A DNA stretch of 64,000 nucleotides, taken from positions 18,107-82,106 of the forward strand of contig JAKQOG010000113.1 in assembly GCA_029565395.1 (NCBI GenBank). Direction: 5' to 3'. Below are positions 46,663 through 56,720 of the stretch, piece after piece (the stretch's first letter is position 1; the number at the start of each line of letters is the position of its first letter). Source of the stretch: Candidatus Hydrogenedentota bacterium (GTDB taxonomy: Bacteria > Hydrogenedentota > Hydrogenedentia > Hydrogenedentales > CAILVY01). The notes under the pieces are model-generated. The model searched no databases. It saw nothing but the letters and a program-made list of their open reading frames with translations, and was not told the origin of the DNA. A program made the position numbers and the translations under genes.

Positions 46663-47757
46663 GTGTATTTCAGAAGTTTTTTCCCCCGATTCTGGCTGTC
46701 ACTTCTTGGGACAGCCCTGTTATCATCCCTGGGAACCTCCTTTTACACCTTGGCAGCGGATGCCCCCATTCAGCAGGCCGCATTGACGCCTCCAGCAGCA
46801 TCCAATCCTCCCGTGGAAATCGATACCAACCCCACCATTACCGATGTGCCCTACGGCCCCTGCGAAAAAAACAAACTCGACTTCTGGAAAGCGCCATCCG
46901 ATAAACCCACCCCTCTCATCGTCGAGATTCATGGCGGCGGTTTCTATGAAGGCGATAAAAGCGGATTCCGCCATGATCGCACCAACATTACCCGCTGTCT
47001 TTCTCTCGGCGTATCCCTCGCTTCCATAAACTATCGCTTTATCGGAGAAGCCCCGATCCAGGACATCCTCCGCGACTCCGCACGCGCCATTCAATTCCTT
47101 CGATACAACGCTACTGACTGGAATATCGACAAAACACGTATCGCCGCCTTTGGCGAATCCGCCGGCGCGGGCACCTCGCTCTGGCTCGCCTTCCACGATG
47201 ATCTCGCCGACCCCAACAACCCCGATCCCGTCCTCCGTGAATCCACCCGCCTTAAAGCCGCCGGTGCGGAATCCCCCCAGGCCACCTACGACTTTTCCCG
47301 CTGGCCCCAAGTCCTCGACATCCCCCAATACATCTGGCAGTGCTCCAACTGGTTCGTCAGTCCCTCCTATTACCACATGGACGGACTGGAAGTCTTTAAA
47401 CCAGAAGGGCGAAAAGTCCGTGCCGACCTCGACATGCTTGCCTGGATCGATCCCAGCGATCCGCCCGTGTACCTCTGGTCCAAACAAGTCAACACCAACA
47501 TGAGCTACGTGAACCTCTGCCGTTTCGGATACGCTTGGGCAACACAAATGCTGTCTGAAGGTAAAGTGACAGACCCCAATAAAGTGATAAACGAGACCCA
47601 TATCAATTTTGATATCCTCCATCACCCCGCCCACACCCAAACCCTCGAAAAGACCTGCCAGCGCATCGGCGTCCCCTGCACCGTCGTCTACCGTGATACC
47701 CCCAACGAACAAAAAATCACCCTCTTCGACTTCCTGTTAAAACAGCTCCTGCCGTAA
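46663..47757 (+). CDS. Secreted alpha/beta-hydrolase (esterase)
   Basis: 364 residues from a GTG start, AAAGG upstream. A signal-peptide-like N-terminus (FWLSLLGTALLSSLG) is followed by the BD-FAE/carboxylesterase layout: HGGGF at 90-94 as oxyanion site and nucleophile Ser166 in FGESAGA. A His near residue 327 (HHPAH) could complete the triad. It probably hydrolyses ester side-chains of carbohydrates or lipids outside the cytoplasm. It faces the unknown operon. Confidence 0.85.
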   Translation: MYFRSFFPRFWLSLLGTALLSSLGTSFYTLAADAPIQQAALTPPAASNPPVEIDTNPTITDVPYGPCEKNKLDFWKAPSDKPTPLIVEIHGGGFYEGDKSGFRHDRTNITRCLSLGVSLASINYRFIGEAPIQDILRDSARAIQFLRYNATDWNIDKTRIAAFGESAGAGTSLWLAFHDDLADPNNPDPVLRESTRLKAAGAESPQATYDFSRWPQVLDIPQYIWQCSNWFVSPSYYHMDGLEVFKPEGRKVRADLDMLAWIDPSDPPVYLWSKQVNTNMSYVNLCRFGYAWATQMLSEGKVTDPNKVINETHINFDILHHPAHTQTLEKTCQRIGVPCTVVYRDTPNEQKITLFDFLLKQLLP

Positions 47758-47792
47758 GAAGTCAATACCCTTCGATAAACATTGCGTTAACC

Positions 47793-48701
47793 TCAGGGGT
47801 GAGGAGGCACAGGAGTTTCCAGCGTAAGATCGAGAATCACCTCGGGACGCAGCTTTCCGTCGGATGTGGTGCAATTGAGATTGACCCATGCCTCAAAGGT
47901 ACTCACACTGGCTTTCACCGCTGGGGCTGTCGTGCCGTTGGGGCGCACTTTCTCTTTTGCCAGGGTAATGGTGCGCTGGATGGGCCCCAAGGGTATATGC
48001 TTTTCGATACCGGGACTATTAAACACATTCTCGATGACCTGCACCGCGGATTGGATCAGGGGAGCGGCAATAATTTCGGGAAGCTTTCCTATCTCCAGCA
48101 CATGCCGCCATACGATATCGAGAAAATTGGTTATTTTTAGCAGAAGATCAGCAAGATGTGTTTGACCGAACACCCCCTTAATTACCTTTTCAATCGCTTT
48201 ATGAAACTGGGACGAGAGTTCTTGGGCCACCCCTGCCAGGTTTGGAGTAGCGACAATTGTGGCCAAATCGATCACGGCATCCAATTCCATGGTCTCCTCG
48301 GTACATTTTCCCTGAACTAAATCCTTTACGTGAAAAGACACGCGGGGCACTCCGAGCAGAATGGGTTTCTGCGGAGTAATGTCCAACGGAGCCTCAGAGA
48401 CCGCTTTCATCGGCACGTTTGTGGTCGGTACAGGTTGGTCAGCGGGAAAGTAATCATTTAGATAGAGCGCATGGGAAAGTTTCTTCAGGCAGATAGAAAT
48501 GGACACAGCAATTTCAATCCGGCCGTTTTCAAGGATGAGAACATGTACGTCCTTCACTTCAAAGTTCAATTCCACATGCACTTTTCGGGAGTTCGGAAGG
48601 GGGATGTCGAATTCCGCCGAGGCGGGAACGGCCTTCCGGATACCGGTTTCGAGCACAGCAGTGAACCGGTCTCCTGATAGGGCTGCTTCGAAATCTACCA
48701 T
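47793..48701 (-). CDS. Unknown protein, last gene of six-gene operon, TULIP-like layout
   Basis: 302 residues, not recognised. Layout: short N-terminal amphipathic helix, beta-rich region (residues ~35-140 with alternating charged/hydrophobic strands), two long amphipathic helices (~145-220), and further beta strands after IEKHIPLGPIQRTITL. No signal peptide or membrane span. This helix/beta/helix/beta order and the PLG-strand ending resemble TULIP lipid-binding modules, but that is an eye-level inference. It starts 12 nt after its upstream neighbour. Confidence 0.55.
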   Translation of the reverse strand: MVDFEAALSGDRFTAVLETGIRKAVPASAEFDIPLPNSRKVHVELNFEVKDVHVLILENGRIEIAVSISICLKKLSHALYLNDYFPADQPVPTTNVPMKAVSEAPLDITPQKPILLGVPRVSFHVKDLVQGKCTEETMELDAVIDLATIVATPNLAGVAQELSSQFHKAIEKVIKGVFGQTHLADLLLKITNFLDIVWRHVLEIGKLPEIIAAPLIQSAVQVIENVFNSPGIEKHIPLGPIQRTITLAKEKVRPNGTTAPAVKASVSTFEAWVNLNCTTSDGKLRPEVILDLTLETPVPPHP

Positions 48702-48713
48702 GGTGTTACCTCG

Positions 48714-49361
48714 CTATGTGCTAAATGTCATATCCGCGGGAACGATTAGCTTGTCACTGACTATCTCAATAGTGCCGATGGTCAAGCGCACATTGGCCGG
48801 TTCACCGGCAAAGTAGTTGGCAGGAATCTGCATGTTTTCAAGCGCCGCATTGAGAAGTTTGGCCAGCGCATGCTCGATACCCTGTTCAAGTTCGGACGGC
48901 AACAGCCCTAAAATGTCAAGTGACGGCGTTGGGGGTGTGCCGCTGCATGTAATTTGAAGGATGATTTTCTCTCCTCTTTTCTCGATTTTACAAATAAGCC
49001 CCACTTCAAGGGAAAAGGGATCCCATGTCTTTTCATACTCGATATCATGAAATTCAAAGCGAACCCGAAATTGCACAAGCGCCTCGTCTTTCTGTACAGG
49101 CGGTAAATTGAAAGAATGTGACGCAGGATAACAATCAACGTACTTACGGCCATCTGGCGGGGGAAGGAGGTTTATATTGAAATTGATAAGATGCCCGGTC
49201 TCGCCGATTTTAATAGGGAACTGCTTGCTGCTCCCGTCTAGACCTTTGCTGATGATTCGAAATAGTTCAGGTCGTTCGTGATGAAATTTCGTAATGATGA
49301 AATTTAACACCTTTTCTTGAATGTGAACCGTTAAATCACCATTTGGTGTTATGCACTCCAT
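48714..49361 (-). CDS. Unknown protein, paralogue of 51007-51633, TULIP-like
   Basis: 215 residues. The N-terminus MECITPNGDLTVHIQEKVL and an RPELFRIISKGL stretch align with the protein at 51007-51633, so they are paralogues. A beta-rich middle is followed by a long C-terminal helix (about 160-180) and TIGTIEIVSDKLIVPADM strands that look like the closing strands of a TULIP fold. No export signal is visible. It lies in the middle of the operon with 12 nt to the next gene and ~37 nt to the previous. Confidence 0.55.
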   Translation of the reverse strand: MECITPNGDLTVHIQEKVLNFIITKFHHERPELFRIISKGLDGSSKQFPIKIGETGHLINFNINLLPPPDGRKYVDCYPASHSFNLPPVQKDEALVQFRVRFEFHDIEYEKTWDPFSLEVGLICKIEKRGEKIILQITCSGTPPTPSLDILGLLPSELEQGIEHALAKLLNAALENMQIPANYFAGEPANVRLTIGTIEIVSDKLIVPADMTFST

Positions 49362-49398
49362 GGATGTTTTCCTTATTGGGGATTTGATTTTTTCGCCG

Positions 49399-50040
49399 TT
49401 AGCTTACCTTTTCACAAGTAATGTACCAAGCACCGTTTTTAATAACCCACTGCACAGGAGTCATTATGGATCCCTGTACAGGGGGCGGATTGGGTGTATC
49501 AGGGGGTAGTTCTACTTCGATGGGGGCCAAGCAATCCTGGCATTCAGCAGGTTCCGGATAGTCCTCCAGGATCTCAATCTCGCCTTGAGTGACCAGCGTG
49601 AAAGCTGGTTCTCCCCCGGGACCGCCGGTGGGTTCTTCCCTATAAGCTTTATAGAGATACTTCCCTACATCGAGCGAAGCGATACCATACATGTCATCTG
49701 CTTTGAGGATACGGCTGTCCAGGGGCAGGCCTTCTTCTTTGGCAACGATATCATAGGCAGCTTGTTCCATGTACCCAGGAAAGGACCAGATAACAGAGTC
49801 GCCGGCCAGGAGGACATATCGTTGGGGTGAAGCGAGGTATGTCGGCGGATCCTCGTCGATAATGGAGACGATTACAGTATAAAATTCTGGCGGATCCCCC
49901 TCATTTGCTTTTACTTTAATAATCCCGTCGAGGGCGGGCGCCAAGGTAGAACCATACCGGACTACCCCCGGATCTGAAAATGTGTGCTTGAAGAAATCAT
50001 TCAGACCCAACCTCCGCGAATCGAACAATGTTTGTCCCAT
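49399..50040 (-). CDS. Unknown operon protein
   Basis: 213 residues, not recognised. A short charged N-terminus (GQTLFDSRRLGLNDFF) precedes a beta-rich domain and a C-terminal part rich in Pro, Gly and Glu with a CQDC pair. The start at 50040 has AGGGAG eight bases upstream and lies 4 nt after the stop of the upstream gene. It does not share the helix/beta layout of its neighbours. Confidence 0.55.
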   Translation of the reverse strand: MGQTLFDSRRLGLNDFFKHTFSDPGVVRYGSTLAPALDGIIKVKANEGDPPEFYTVIVSIIDEDPPTYLASPQRYVLLAGDSVIWSFPGYMEQAAYDIVAKEEGLPLDSRILKADDMYGIASLDVGKYLYKAYREEPTGGPGGEPAFTLVTQGEIEILEDYPEPAECQDCLAPIEVELPPDTPNPPPVQGSIMTPVQWVIKNGAWYITCEKVS

Positions 50041-50044
50041 GAGA

Positions 50045-50992
50045 TTAACTCCCTTCATTCACGTCTACTTCAATTTTAAGCTCAGTATGATTGCCGCATT
50101 CCATGTTGACACCAATGTCTAGGGCGTTGAGGCAAAAAATAACGGGTTTGCCCTGAAAAGCGAGATCGTACTTCCGGTCTATTTTCCCCGCTGGCACATC
50201 CACCATGAGATTGATGTACTTGTATAGATCTTTTAGAACGGCATCTTTGAGTGTGAACTTGATGTAATGAACAACGGACTCTGCCAAGCCCCCGCTGTGT
50301 TTGAGACCGTCTGCAATCCAGTCACATATTTCAGGTACATATTTCAAGACTTTTTTCAAGACCGGAACCTTTTCCAGCGCCTCCCGAATAGTACCACCAA
50401 AAAACTGGATGATGGCCGCCCAATAGTTGCTTTGATTAAACGCAAAAGAAAGCGTATCAAATAAATTCAAGGTGACTTTAAGTTTTAATTTATCCGGATC
50501 ATCATCACAGCGCGCATGAAGTGAAGAGAGAGTAACTTCTACATCAACAGCATAAAGAGGCAGAGGCGCCTCGCCGATACACAGGGGGATCTCGAAATCG
50601 ACTTTTTTCCCCACTTTTGGCATATAAATATAAATAGGGACAAGACACTTCTTAACGGGCCAATAGACCCATTTTAGACAAACACGTTTCAGGAAACCTG
50701 GTTTGACTATCTTGTTGATGTCGAATTTGAAGCGCATTTTCTCGGCATAGATGGTGGCCGTGAAGAAGCCCCTAATAACCCCATCCGGCGGATCCTTCGT
50801 GATGTTGATGGTGCGTCCACTTAAGGGAAACATCAAGTCCATCTTAAGGTCCATTTCGATCTCGAATTGATCCCCGGAATTTACCTTTATGGGGAGGGGG
50901 TGTTTTTTGCCTTCAAGCTCTTTCAGAAGTCTATAAAGCAACTTCTCTGCAGGCTTTTCGAGTACACCGATCAGGATATCTTGTTCGGCCAA
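50045..50992 (-). CDS. Unknown operon protein, TULIP-like layout
   Basis: 315 residues, not recognised. Helical N-terminus (~5-30), then strands (FEIEMDLKMDLMFPL ... FTATIYAEKMRFKF), a Cys- and Lys-containing loop (110-135), more strands, a long helical stretch (~200-265) and terminal strands ending near the C-terminus. No signal peptide. The order matches the other members of this operon and suggests the same fold family. It is 14 nt after its upstream gene. Confidence 0.55.
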   Translation of the reverse strand: MAEQDILIGVLEKPAEKLLYRLLKELEGKKHPLPIKVNSGDQFEIEMDLKMDLMFPLSGRTINITKDPPDGVIRGFFTATIYAEKMRFKFDINKIVKPGFLKRVCLKWVYWPVKKCLVPIYIYMPKVGKKVDFEIPLCIGEAPLPLYAVDVEVTLSSLHARCDDDPDKLKLKVTLNLFDTLSFAFNQSNYWAAIIQFFGGTIREALEKVPVLKKVLKYVPEICDWIADGLKHSGGLAESVVHYIKFTLKDAVLKDLYKYINLMVDVPAGKIDRKYDLAFQGKPVIFCLNALDIGVNMECGNHTELKIEVDVNEGS

Positions 50993-51006
50993 GGTACGTG
51001 CTCCTT

Positions 51007-51633
51007 CTACACTTGTACGCCGGTGTACAACTGGACGGCGTTATCTTTAATGCCGAGTTCGAGTAACATAATCTGCAGCAGGTCCTGGAGACCGGCGGTG
51101 GTGGGGAAACGCATGTCCTTCACCGCATATTGCAGCACGATCAACGCTACATATTCGAGAAACTGCCGCAGAGGATCAGGTCCGATTGTGCTCATTTTGA
51201 GATTGACAATCTCCGGTTTGAGCAGTTCTTTTTTGCCGTCATCGTCCGGCACACGTGTGAATTTGCAGTTGATCCAGACCGTCACGGTGAAGGTGAATCG
51301 TTTGTTATCCTTCAGGTCGCGGAGGTCAAAGCTAATCTTGATGCCGGCCTGAAACTCATTGATTTTTGGGGGGATGGGATTCACCGGGTCCGGTTTGGGC
51401 GGATACATATCCACCCACAGTTCCACAACCTTGATGGAGTATTCAAGGGCATTCGGAGGATCTTTTTGGTTCAGCAAAATGGGGTGGGTTTCAGGATCCG
51501 GATCCTCTGGAAAACCCGAGGAAACCACACGAAACTCCTCCGGCCGGGCGTAGCGGTAGGTATCCAGGAGCTTCTGTATGCCGGTCTCGAAAAGATAGAT
51601 TGTGAGTTTGGCTTCAGGCGTCCTGCAATCCAT
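51007..51633 (-). CDS. Unknown operon protein, paralogue of 48714-49361
   Basis: 208 residues. MDCRTPEAKLTIYLFETG and RPEEFRVVSSGF align with the start of the protein at 48714-49361. A beta-rich middle (ISFDLRDLKDNKRFTFTVTV) is followed by a C-terminal amphipathic helix (LRQFLEYVALIVLQYAV) and short strands. No export signal. It is the second gene of the operon, 14 nt after the lipoprotein gene. Confidence 0.55.
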   Translation of the reverse strand: MDCRTPEAKLTIYLFETGIQKLLDTYRYARPEEFRVVSSGFPEDPDPETHPILLNQKDPPNALEYSIKVVELWVDMYPPKPDPVNPIPPKINEFQAGIKISFDLRDLKDNKRFTFTVTVWINCKFTRVPDDDGKKELLKPEIVNLKMSTIGPDPLRQFLEYVALIVLQYAVKDMRFPTTAGLQDLLQIMLLELGIKDNAVQLYTGVQV

Positions 51634-51647
51634 TGTATAGCCGCTCC

Positions 51648-52139
51648 TTACGGGGTGAGATCGTTGTGTACAACGATCTTGTCGATCCTACAGCCAGGTC
51701 GTTTATCAAACATATAGCGATCCGGAATCTTTTCAAAGAGATCAGGAACCGATAGCGTGCGCTGGTCCTCTTTTCGAACCGTTCCCACCGCCCGGACTTT
51801 ATTGTCAAAGAAAAGTTCAATTTGCGTTTTGTCAGCGGCTTGAAGCATCAAGGAACGGACATAGTTTCTGGGTACAGGCTTGGGGTGGCTGTCGGTACTG
51901 GTAATCACAATCATGTGCTTTCCTGATTCGTGATGTTTCTCGTCAAAATGATCAAATTGATACAATTCAAGGATAAAATTGGCCGCGCCCGTCTTGACAA
52001 TTTCCACAGGGTGATCAACAGGATCCAAGGACCAGCGAAAGCAACAGCATCCAGTCACGGAAAACAGGCAGATTACCACAAATAGAATGGCGACAACTTG
52101 AATGACAGCCTTTTTATACGCATGGGGAATGCTGAACAT
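51648..52139 (-). CDS. Lipoprotein heading the unknown operon
   Basis: 163 residues. A hydrophobic signal segment ends in a lipobox-like FSVTGC with Cys31 followed by two more Cys. The mature part is beta-rich with IVITSTDSHPKPVP and FFDNKVRAVGTVRKEDQ. I chose the ATG at 52139; a GTG three codons upstream is possible, and AAAGGAGG lies upstream of both. It is probably anchored in a membrane. It resembles type VI secretion TssJ-like lipoproteins only loosely (size, position), so no such call is made. Confidence 0.6.
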   Translation of the reverse strand: MFSIPHAYKKAVIQVVAILFVVICLFSVTGCCCFRWSLDPVDHPVEIVKTGAANFILELYQFDHFDEKHHESGKHMIVITSTDSHPKPVPRNYVRSLMLQAADKTQIELFFDNKVRAVGTVRKEDQRTLSVPDLFEKIPDRYMFDKRPGCRIDKIVVHNDLTP

Positions 52140-52148
52140 TAGACTCAC

Positions 52149-52680
52149 TACCCTCCTTTTTGAATACTACACCACACCATACCACAATGGCTCACATCAT
52201 TTTCTTGCGGAGCCACCCAACTCTTACAACCTCCCGGCAAGAAGTAATTGTATAGAGGTCCTTGCTAACTGTCAAGATCCCAAAACATCAGCACATTCCC
52301 AGCATCCCTGGTAATACTCCAAGTGGTTTGACAGCCCCTCTTGTTACTTGAAGTTTTTAAGTTGGATGGCCGGGCGTATTCACAAAAGGCACACAGTGGC
52401 TAATATCGCTGATGGCTGACCCCTGACTACTTTTCTGATTTCGCCTTTTTAGCCTATTTCGCAGCAAGAATTTCCCCCACAACCTTTCAGACAACAGTTT
52501 TTTAGTACTCTCTCATGCCCGAATCCTGGATCCCGGCCCCCGATACTCTCTTTTTCCTTCAACGTCCAGTGCCAATACATGGGGTAATCATACTAATGAG
52601 CGAATTCAACCACGGAAGGATTCAATATGCTATGATTAAGAGATGAAAAAAGCGTTTGGCGGCAAGCATTTTGAGCGCAT
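52149..52680. other. About 530-nt intergenic region
   Basis: It separates the leftward operon from rightward clpS and should hold both promoters. The part near 52400 has CTGATGGCTGACCCCTGAC, similar to the spacer microrepeat at 63702-63735. No credible gene or RNA gene is seen. A TATGAT at 52631-52636 has no good -35 partner. Confidence 0.4.
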
Positions 52681-52995
52681 ATGCCTGAGTATGTAGAACA
52701 ACCCGGATCGGGTACATCGATACAAGAGCGGGATACGGTGGAAATCCCGCGGCGGTTTCGCGTGTTGTTATTGAACGACCACTACACGACGATGGATTTT
52801 GTGGTGTATGTGCTAGAGCAGGTGTTTCACAAGGCGCCGCAGGAGGCGCAGAAAATTATGTTGAATGTGCACAAGAATGGAATGGGGGTGGCGGGTGTAT
52901 ATGTTAAAGCAGTGGCGGAAACGAAGATTATGGCGACGCACACGCTGGCGCGGAAGAACGGCTTTCCCCTGCGGTGCTCAATGGAACCGGAATGA
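52681..52995 (+). CDS. clpS: ATP-dependent Clp protease adaptor ClpS
   Basis: 104 residues. LLNDHYTTMDFVVYVLEQVF and the VHKNG-xx-VAGVY-x-KAVAE blocks are the ClpS core that binds N-degron substrates and delivers them to ClpA. A disordered N-terminus of about 20 residues is normal. It is three bases upstream of clpA in the standard order. Confidence 0.95.
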   Translation: MPEYVEQPGSGTSIQERDTVEIPRRFRVLLLNDHYTTMDFVVYVLEQVFHKAPQEAQKIMLNVHKNGMGVAGVYVKAVAETKIMATHTLARKNGFPLRCSMEPE

Positions 52996-52998
52996 CCT

Positions 52999-55278
52999 AT
53001 GATTAGCAAGGAATTGCAGATAGCGTTTGGGGCGGCGGTGCGGGAGGCGCATAAACGCCATCATGAGTATTTGTGCGTGGAGCACCTCCTGTATGTGCTG
53101 CTGGATGATGATTATGGCGCGGAAGTGCTGGAAAGCTGTGGGGTAAACCTGGACAGTCTGCGGAGGCGGTTGGATCGGTTCTTCAAGGAAGAGTTGGAGA
53201 CGCTCCCGGAGCGGTCCGGCGGCACAATACAGCAGACGACGGCCTTCGAGCGGATGATCCAGCGGGCGTTCACGCATGTGCAGTATTCGGGGAAAGAAGA
53301 AGTGGATGCCGGGGATATTCTGGCGGCGATTTTTGAAGAAAAGGACTCGCATGCGGCGTATTTCCTGCGGAAGGAAGGCATAACCCGTTTAGACATATTG
53401 AATTACATCTCTCATGGGGCGGCGGGGCTGCCGGAAGAAGAAGCTCCCCAGAAGGCGGAAGCGGAGGAGGAAGCGGAAGGGGAGGAAAAAGGCGCGGCGA
53501 AGCGGTCAGCGCTGGAAATGTTCACGGTGAGCCTGAAAAAGCGGTCGGAGGAAGGTAAAATTGATCCTTTGATCGGCCGGGAGCCGGAATTGCATCGGAC
53601 GATGCGGGTGCTGGGCCGGCGCCGGAAGAATAATCCGGTGTATGTGGGGGAGCCGGGCGTGGGCAAGACGGCGCTTGCGGAAGGCTTGGCGCTTCGTATT
53701 CACGAAGGCCGCGTCCCGCCGCAATTGAAAGATGTGGAGATCCTGGCGCTGGACCTTCCGGGAATGCTGGCGGGGACGAAATTCCGGGGCGATTTTGAGC
53801 AGCGGCTGAAAGCGGTGCTTCATGAGCTGAAGGACCGGTCAAACGTTATTTTGTTCATCGATGAGATTCACACAATTGTGGGCGCGGGCGCGACGACGGA
53901 TTCGTCGATTGACGCGTCATCGATTCTGAAACCGGCGCTGGCGTCGGGCGAACTGCGGTGCATCGGCTCAACCACCTACGAGGAATTCAAGAACCATTTT
54001 GAGAAAGATCGCGGGCTGTCGCGGCGGTTTCAGAAGATTGATGTGGACGAGCCGTCGATCGAGGAGACGGTTCAGATTGTGCGCGGGCTGAGGGAGCGCT
54101 ATGAGGCGCATCACGGGATTCACTACACCGATGCGTCGTTGCGCGCGGCGGTGGAACTCTCCGCGAAGCATATCAACGATCGCTTCCTGCCTGACAAGGC
54201 GATTGACGTCATCGACGAGGCGGGCGCAAGCGTGAAACTGGAATCGGGCGGAACGCGCAAAACGATCCGGAATTCCGACATCGAGCGCGTGGTGGCGGAA
54301 ATCGCGAAGGTGCCGGTGCGCACGGTGTCGTCGTCCGACAAGGAAAAGCTCGCGCACTTGGACATGGAATTGAAACAGGGGGTTTTTGGTCAGGATGAGG
54401 CGATTGACCAGGTGGTGCGTTCCATCCGCCGTTCGCGGGCGGGCTTGGGCCGCGTGGACGCGCCCATCGGGTGCTACCTCTTCACCGGGCCGACGGGCGT
54501 GGGCAAAACGGAAGTGGCGCGGCAACTCGCGCAGATTCTCGGCAATCATTTCGCCCGTTACGATATGAGTGAATACATGGAGAAGCATGCAGTGTCGCGG
54601 TTGATCGGCGCCCCGCCGGGGTATGTGGGGTTTGATCAGGGCGGGTTGCTGGTGGACGAGATCCGCCGCCATCCCTACACGGTGCTTCTACTGGATGAAA
54701 TTGAGAAGGCGCATCCGGACCTGTTCAGCATTTTGCTGCAGGTGATGGACAATGCCACGCTCACGGATAATACGGGCAAGAAAGCAGACTTCCGGCACGT
54801 GATTCTCATCATGACGTCGAATGCGGGCGCGCGTGAATTGGCCGCCACGGGCATCGGTTTCCGCTCAGGGGAAGAAGATCCGAAGCACAAGAGCCTGAAA
54901 GCGATTGAAAAAGCGCTCACGCCGGAATTCCGCAACCGGTTGGATGCCATCATCACGTTTAATGCGTTGCCGATGGAGATCATCGAACAGATCGTGGACA
55001 AGTTTCTGCGGGAGATTGAGACACAACTGGCTGGGCGGAATGTGCGGATTGCAATTACGCCGGAAGCGCGCCGTTGGCTTGCGGAACACGGGTTTGATCA
55101 CAAATTCGGGGCGCGGCCGCTGCGGCGTCTAATCCAGCAGGAAGTGGAAACACCGCTTTCAGATGAGATTTTATTTGGAAGACTGGAAAAGGGCGGAACG
55201 GCCACCATCGAACTGTCCGAAGACAAACTGATGTTTTCGTTTACGGACGCATCATCCCCCCCGCGTTTGGATAAATAG
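52999..55278 (+). CDS. clpA: ATP-dependent Clp protease ATP-binding subunit ClpA
   Basis: 759 residues. N-domain (1-145), acidic linker (150-165), AAA1 with GEPGVGKT (217-224) and FIDE (286-289), AAA2 with GPTGVGKT (497-504) and [12 protein letters not shown]. The IGF tripeptide at 619-621 is where ClpA contacts ClpP, so the ClpP partner is predicted although clpP is not in the window. It forms the ATP-driven unfoldase for N-end-rule and other substrates, with clpS directly upstream. Length is normal. Confidence 0.97.
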   Translation: MISKELQIAFGAAVREAHKRHHEYLCVEHLLYVLLDDDYGAEVLESCGVNLDSLRRRLDRFFKEELETLPERSGGTIQQTTAFERMIQRAFTHVQYSGKEEVDAGDILAAIFEEKDSHAAYFLRKEGITRLDILNYISHGAAGLPEEEAPQKAEAEEEAEGEEKGAAKRSALEMFTVSLKKRSEEGKIDPLIGREPELHRTMRVLGRRRKNNPVYVGEPGVGKTALAEGLALRIHEGRVPPQLKDVEILALDLPGMLAGTKFRGDFEQRLKAVLHELKDRSNVILFIDEIHTIVGAGATTDSSIDASSILKPALASGELRCIGSTTYEEFKNHFEKDRGLSRRFQKIDVDEPSIEETVQIVRGLRERYEAHHGIHYTDASLRAAVELSAKHINDRFLPDKAIDVIDEAGASVKLESGGTRKTIRNSDIERVVAEIAKVPVRTVSSSDKEKLAHLDMELKQGVFGQDEAIDQVVRSIRRSRAGLGRVDAPIGCYLFTGPTGVGKTEVARQLAQILGNHFARYDMSEYMEKHAVSRLIGAPPGYVGFDQGGLLVDEIRRHPYTVLLLDEIEKAHPDLFSILLQVMDNATLTDNTGKKADFRHVILIMTSNAGARELAATGIGFRSGEEDPKHKSLKAIEKALTPEFRNRLDAIITFNALPMEIIEQIVDKFLREIETQLAGRNVRIAITPEARRWLAEHGFDHKFGARPLRRLIQQEVETPLSDEILFGRLEKGGTATIELSEDKLMFSFTDASSPPRLDK

Positions 55279-55294
55279 AGTCCCTTTCCGGCCC

Positions 55295-56518
55295 TTATGC
55301 CAGATTTAACAGCCGGGCGGCATTTGCACGGAAGAAATTTTCCCGGAGTTGCGGGCATCGCTCCGTGGCCACCAGTCCGCGCGCCATCATGATCGCAAGG
55401 GGCATAAACGGCCAGTCGGAGGCATACATGATTTTCTCCGTGCTGTACCGCTGGAAAATGTACGCAATATTAGCAGCGGATCGCCCAGAGATGTCCAGCC
55501 ACACCCGGTCCTCGAATTTCCGAGCCACCTCGAGGGTTTCGTCCATGAGTCGGACGCCAGTGTGGGCAAACACCATGCGCAATTTTGGGAAGGCCTGGAG
55601 GGCTTTGATGAAGCGGTCCGGTACGGACTTTCTCTTCATGAATCCCGGCTCATGGCCTGTGTAGCCGACGTGCGAATAGGCGATAATATTATTGGCCTCG
55701 CACCACTCGAACAATTTCATCATGTCGGGATTGTCAGGGGCAATCATCTGAAATTCGGGATGATACTTGATCCCAATAATGCCGGCTTTTTTCTGGGTTT
55801 CGAGTTGTGCAAGCTTGTCGGGTCCCCAAGGTTTTGGATAAATGGCGCCGAAGGCCACAAACCGGGGATCTATCGGGCCGGTCTTCAGCGTGTCATGCAC
55901 ATGCCGGGGATGTTTTGGAACCGCAATGGGCAGCAAAACAATATTCCGGTAGTTCATGCGGTCCATTTCCGCGCTCAGATTGGCCGCGCTTTGCGATTGA
56001 TTACGCTCCGGTGTTTTTATATACAGTTTGAGGTTCTCGTTCGTGATGGATTTCGCTTCTTCCAGAGTGGGATGATTTTGCGTGAACAGGACGTCCTGAT
56101 CGCGCTCATAATCATAAAAATATTCGACTTTTCCCGTCCGGGTCATATCAATGGACTTGCCGAGTCCAAAGGCCCACCCGAGATGCGCGTGGGGGTCAAT
56201 GACAGGTCCTATGCCCGCTTCCGGGCGGAGACAGAGTTGCCCCGTTTCATCTTTCGTAAACCACGGCAGCCGGACTAATTCCGACATGCGCCGAATCCCC
56301 AGTTCCTCGAAATCCTTGGGGATCAGAGGATCGTTGGGGAAGGGCGCGTTCGGCAGCGGGGCTACGTTGCCAATGCTTTCGGCCAGTTCAGGCCGCGTGC
56401 GGCGATGGCGATAACTCACCACGCCCACACCTCCGGCGGCCGCTCCGGCGCCGCAGAGGACCAGAAAGGTGCGGCGGCGCATCCGTTTAGATACGGGTTT
56501 CCCTTCACTTTTCGACAT
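55295..56518 (-). CDS. Tat-signal amidohydrolase (amidohydrolase_2 type)
   Basis: 407 residues. A twin-arginine-like start (RRRTFLVLCGAGAAAGG, residues 14-30) predicts export in folded form. The metal-dependent hydrolase core has HAH at 110-112, GIKYHPEF, SHVGYTG, FAHTG and a late YASDWPF Asp motif, typical of the amidohydrolase_2 TIM barrel (decarboxylase/lactonase-type relatives). The reaction is not fixed by sequence. It ends 17 nt from the clpA stop, in convergent orientation. Confidence 0.88.
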   Translation of the reverse strand: MSKSEGKPVSKRMRRRTFLVLCGAGAAAGGVGVVSYRHRRTRPELAESIGNVAPLPNAPFPNDPLIPKDFEELGIRRMSELVRLPWFTKDETGQLCLRPEAGIGPVIDPHAHLGWAFGLGKSIDMTRTGKVEYFYDYERDQDVLFTQNHPTLEEAKSITNENLKLYIKTPERNQSQSAANLSAEMDRMNYRNIVLLPIAVPKHPRHVHDTLKTGPIDPRFVAFGAIYPKPWGPDKLAQLETQKKAGIIGIKYHPEFQMIAPDNPDMMKLFEWCEANNIIAYSHVGYTGHEPGFMKRKSVPDRFIKALQAFPKLRMVFAHTGVRLMDETLEVARKFEDRVWLDISGRSAANIAYIFQRYSTEKIMYASDWPFMPLAIMMARGLVATERCPQLRENFFRANAARLLNLA

Positions 56519-56720
56519 AAACTATGTACTCTCTCTCGATTAATATTTCTCTCTCAATGCGTATAAAACTGTACCCGCAATGATGTCCGTTTTTCAACTT
56601 TGAGCAAAATTTATCCCTGTATTATTTGGAGTTTCTCGTATCAAACGGTATACTACGCATATTTCCTGTAAAAACAACCCGTTTGGATATTCAACCGGCG
56701 GTAAAAGGAGTACATAACCC

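Noticed and set aside
51648..52139. The unknown operon as a type VI secretion or phage-tail cluster
   Set aside because: No sheath, tube, baseplate, ClpV or VgrG-like protein is present. Only the lipoprotein's size and position loosely suggest it.
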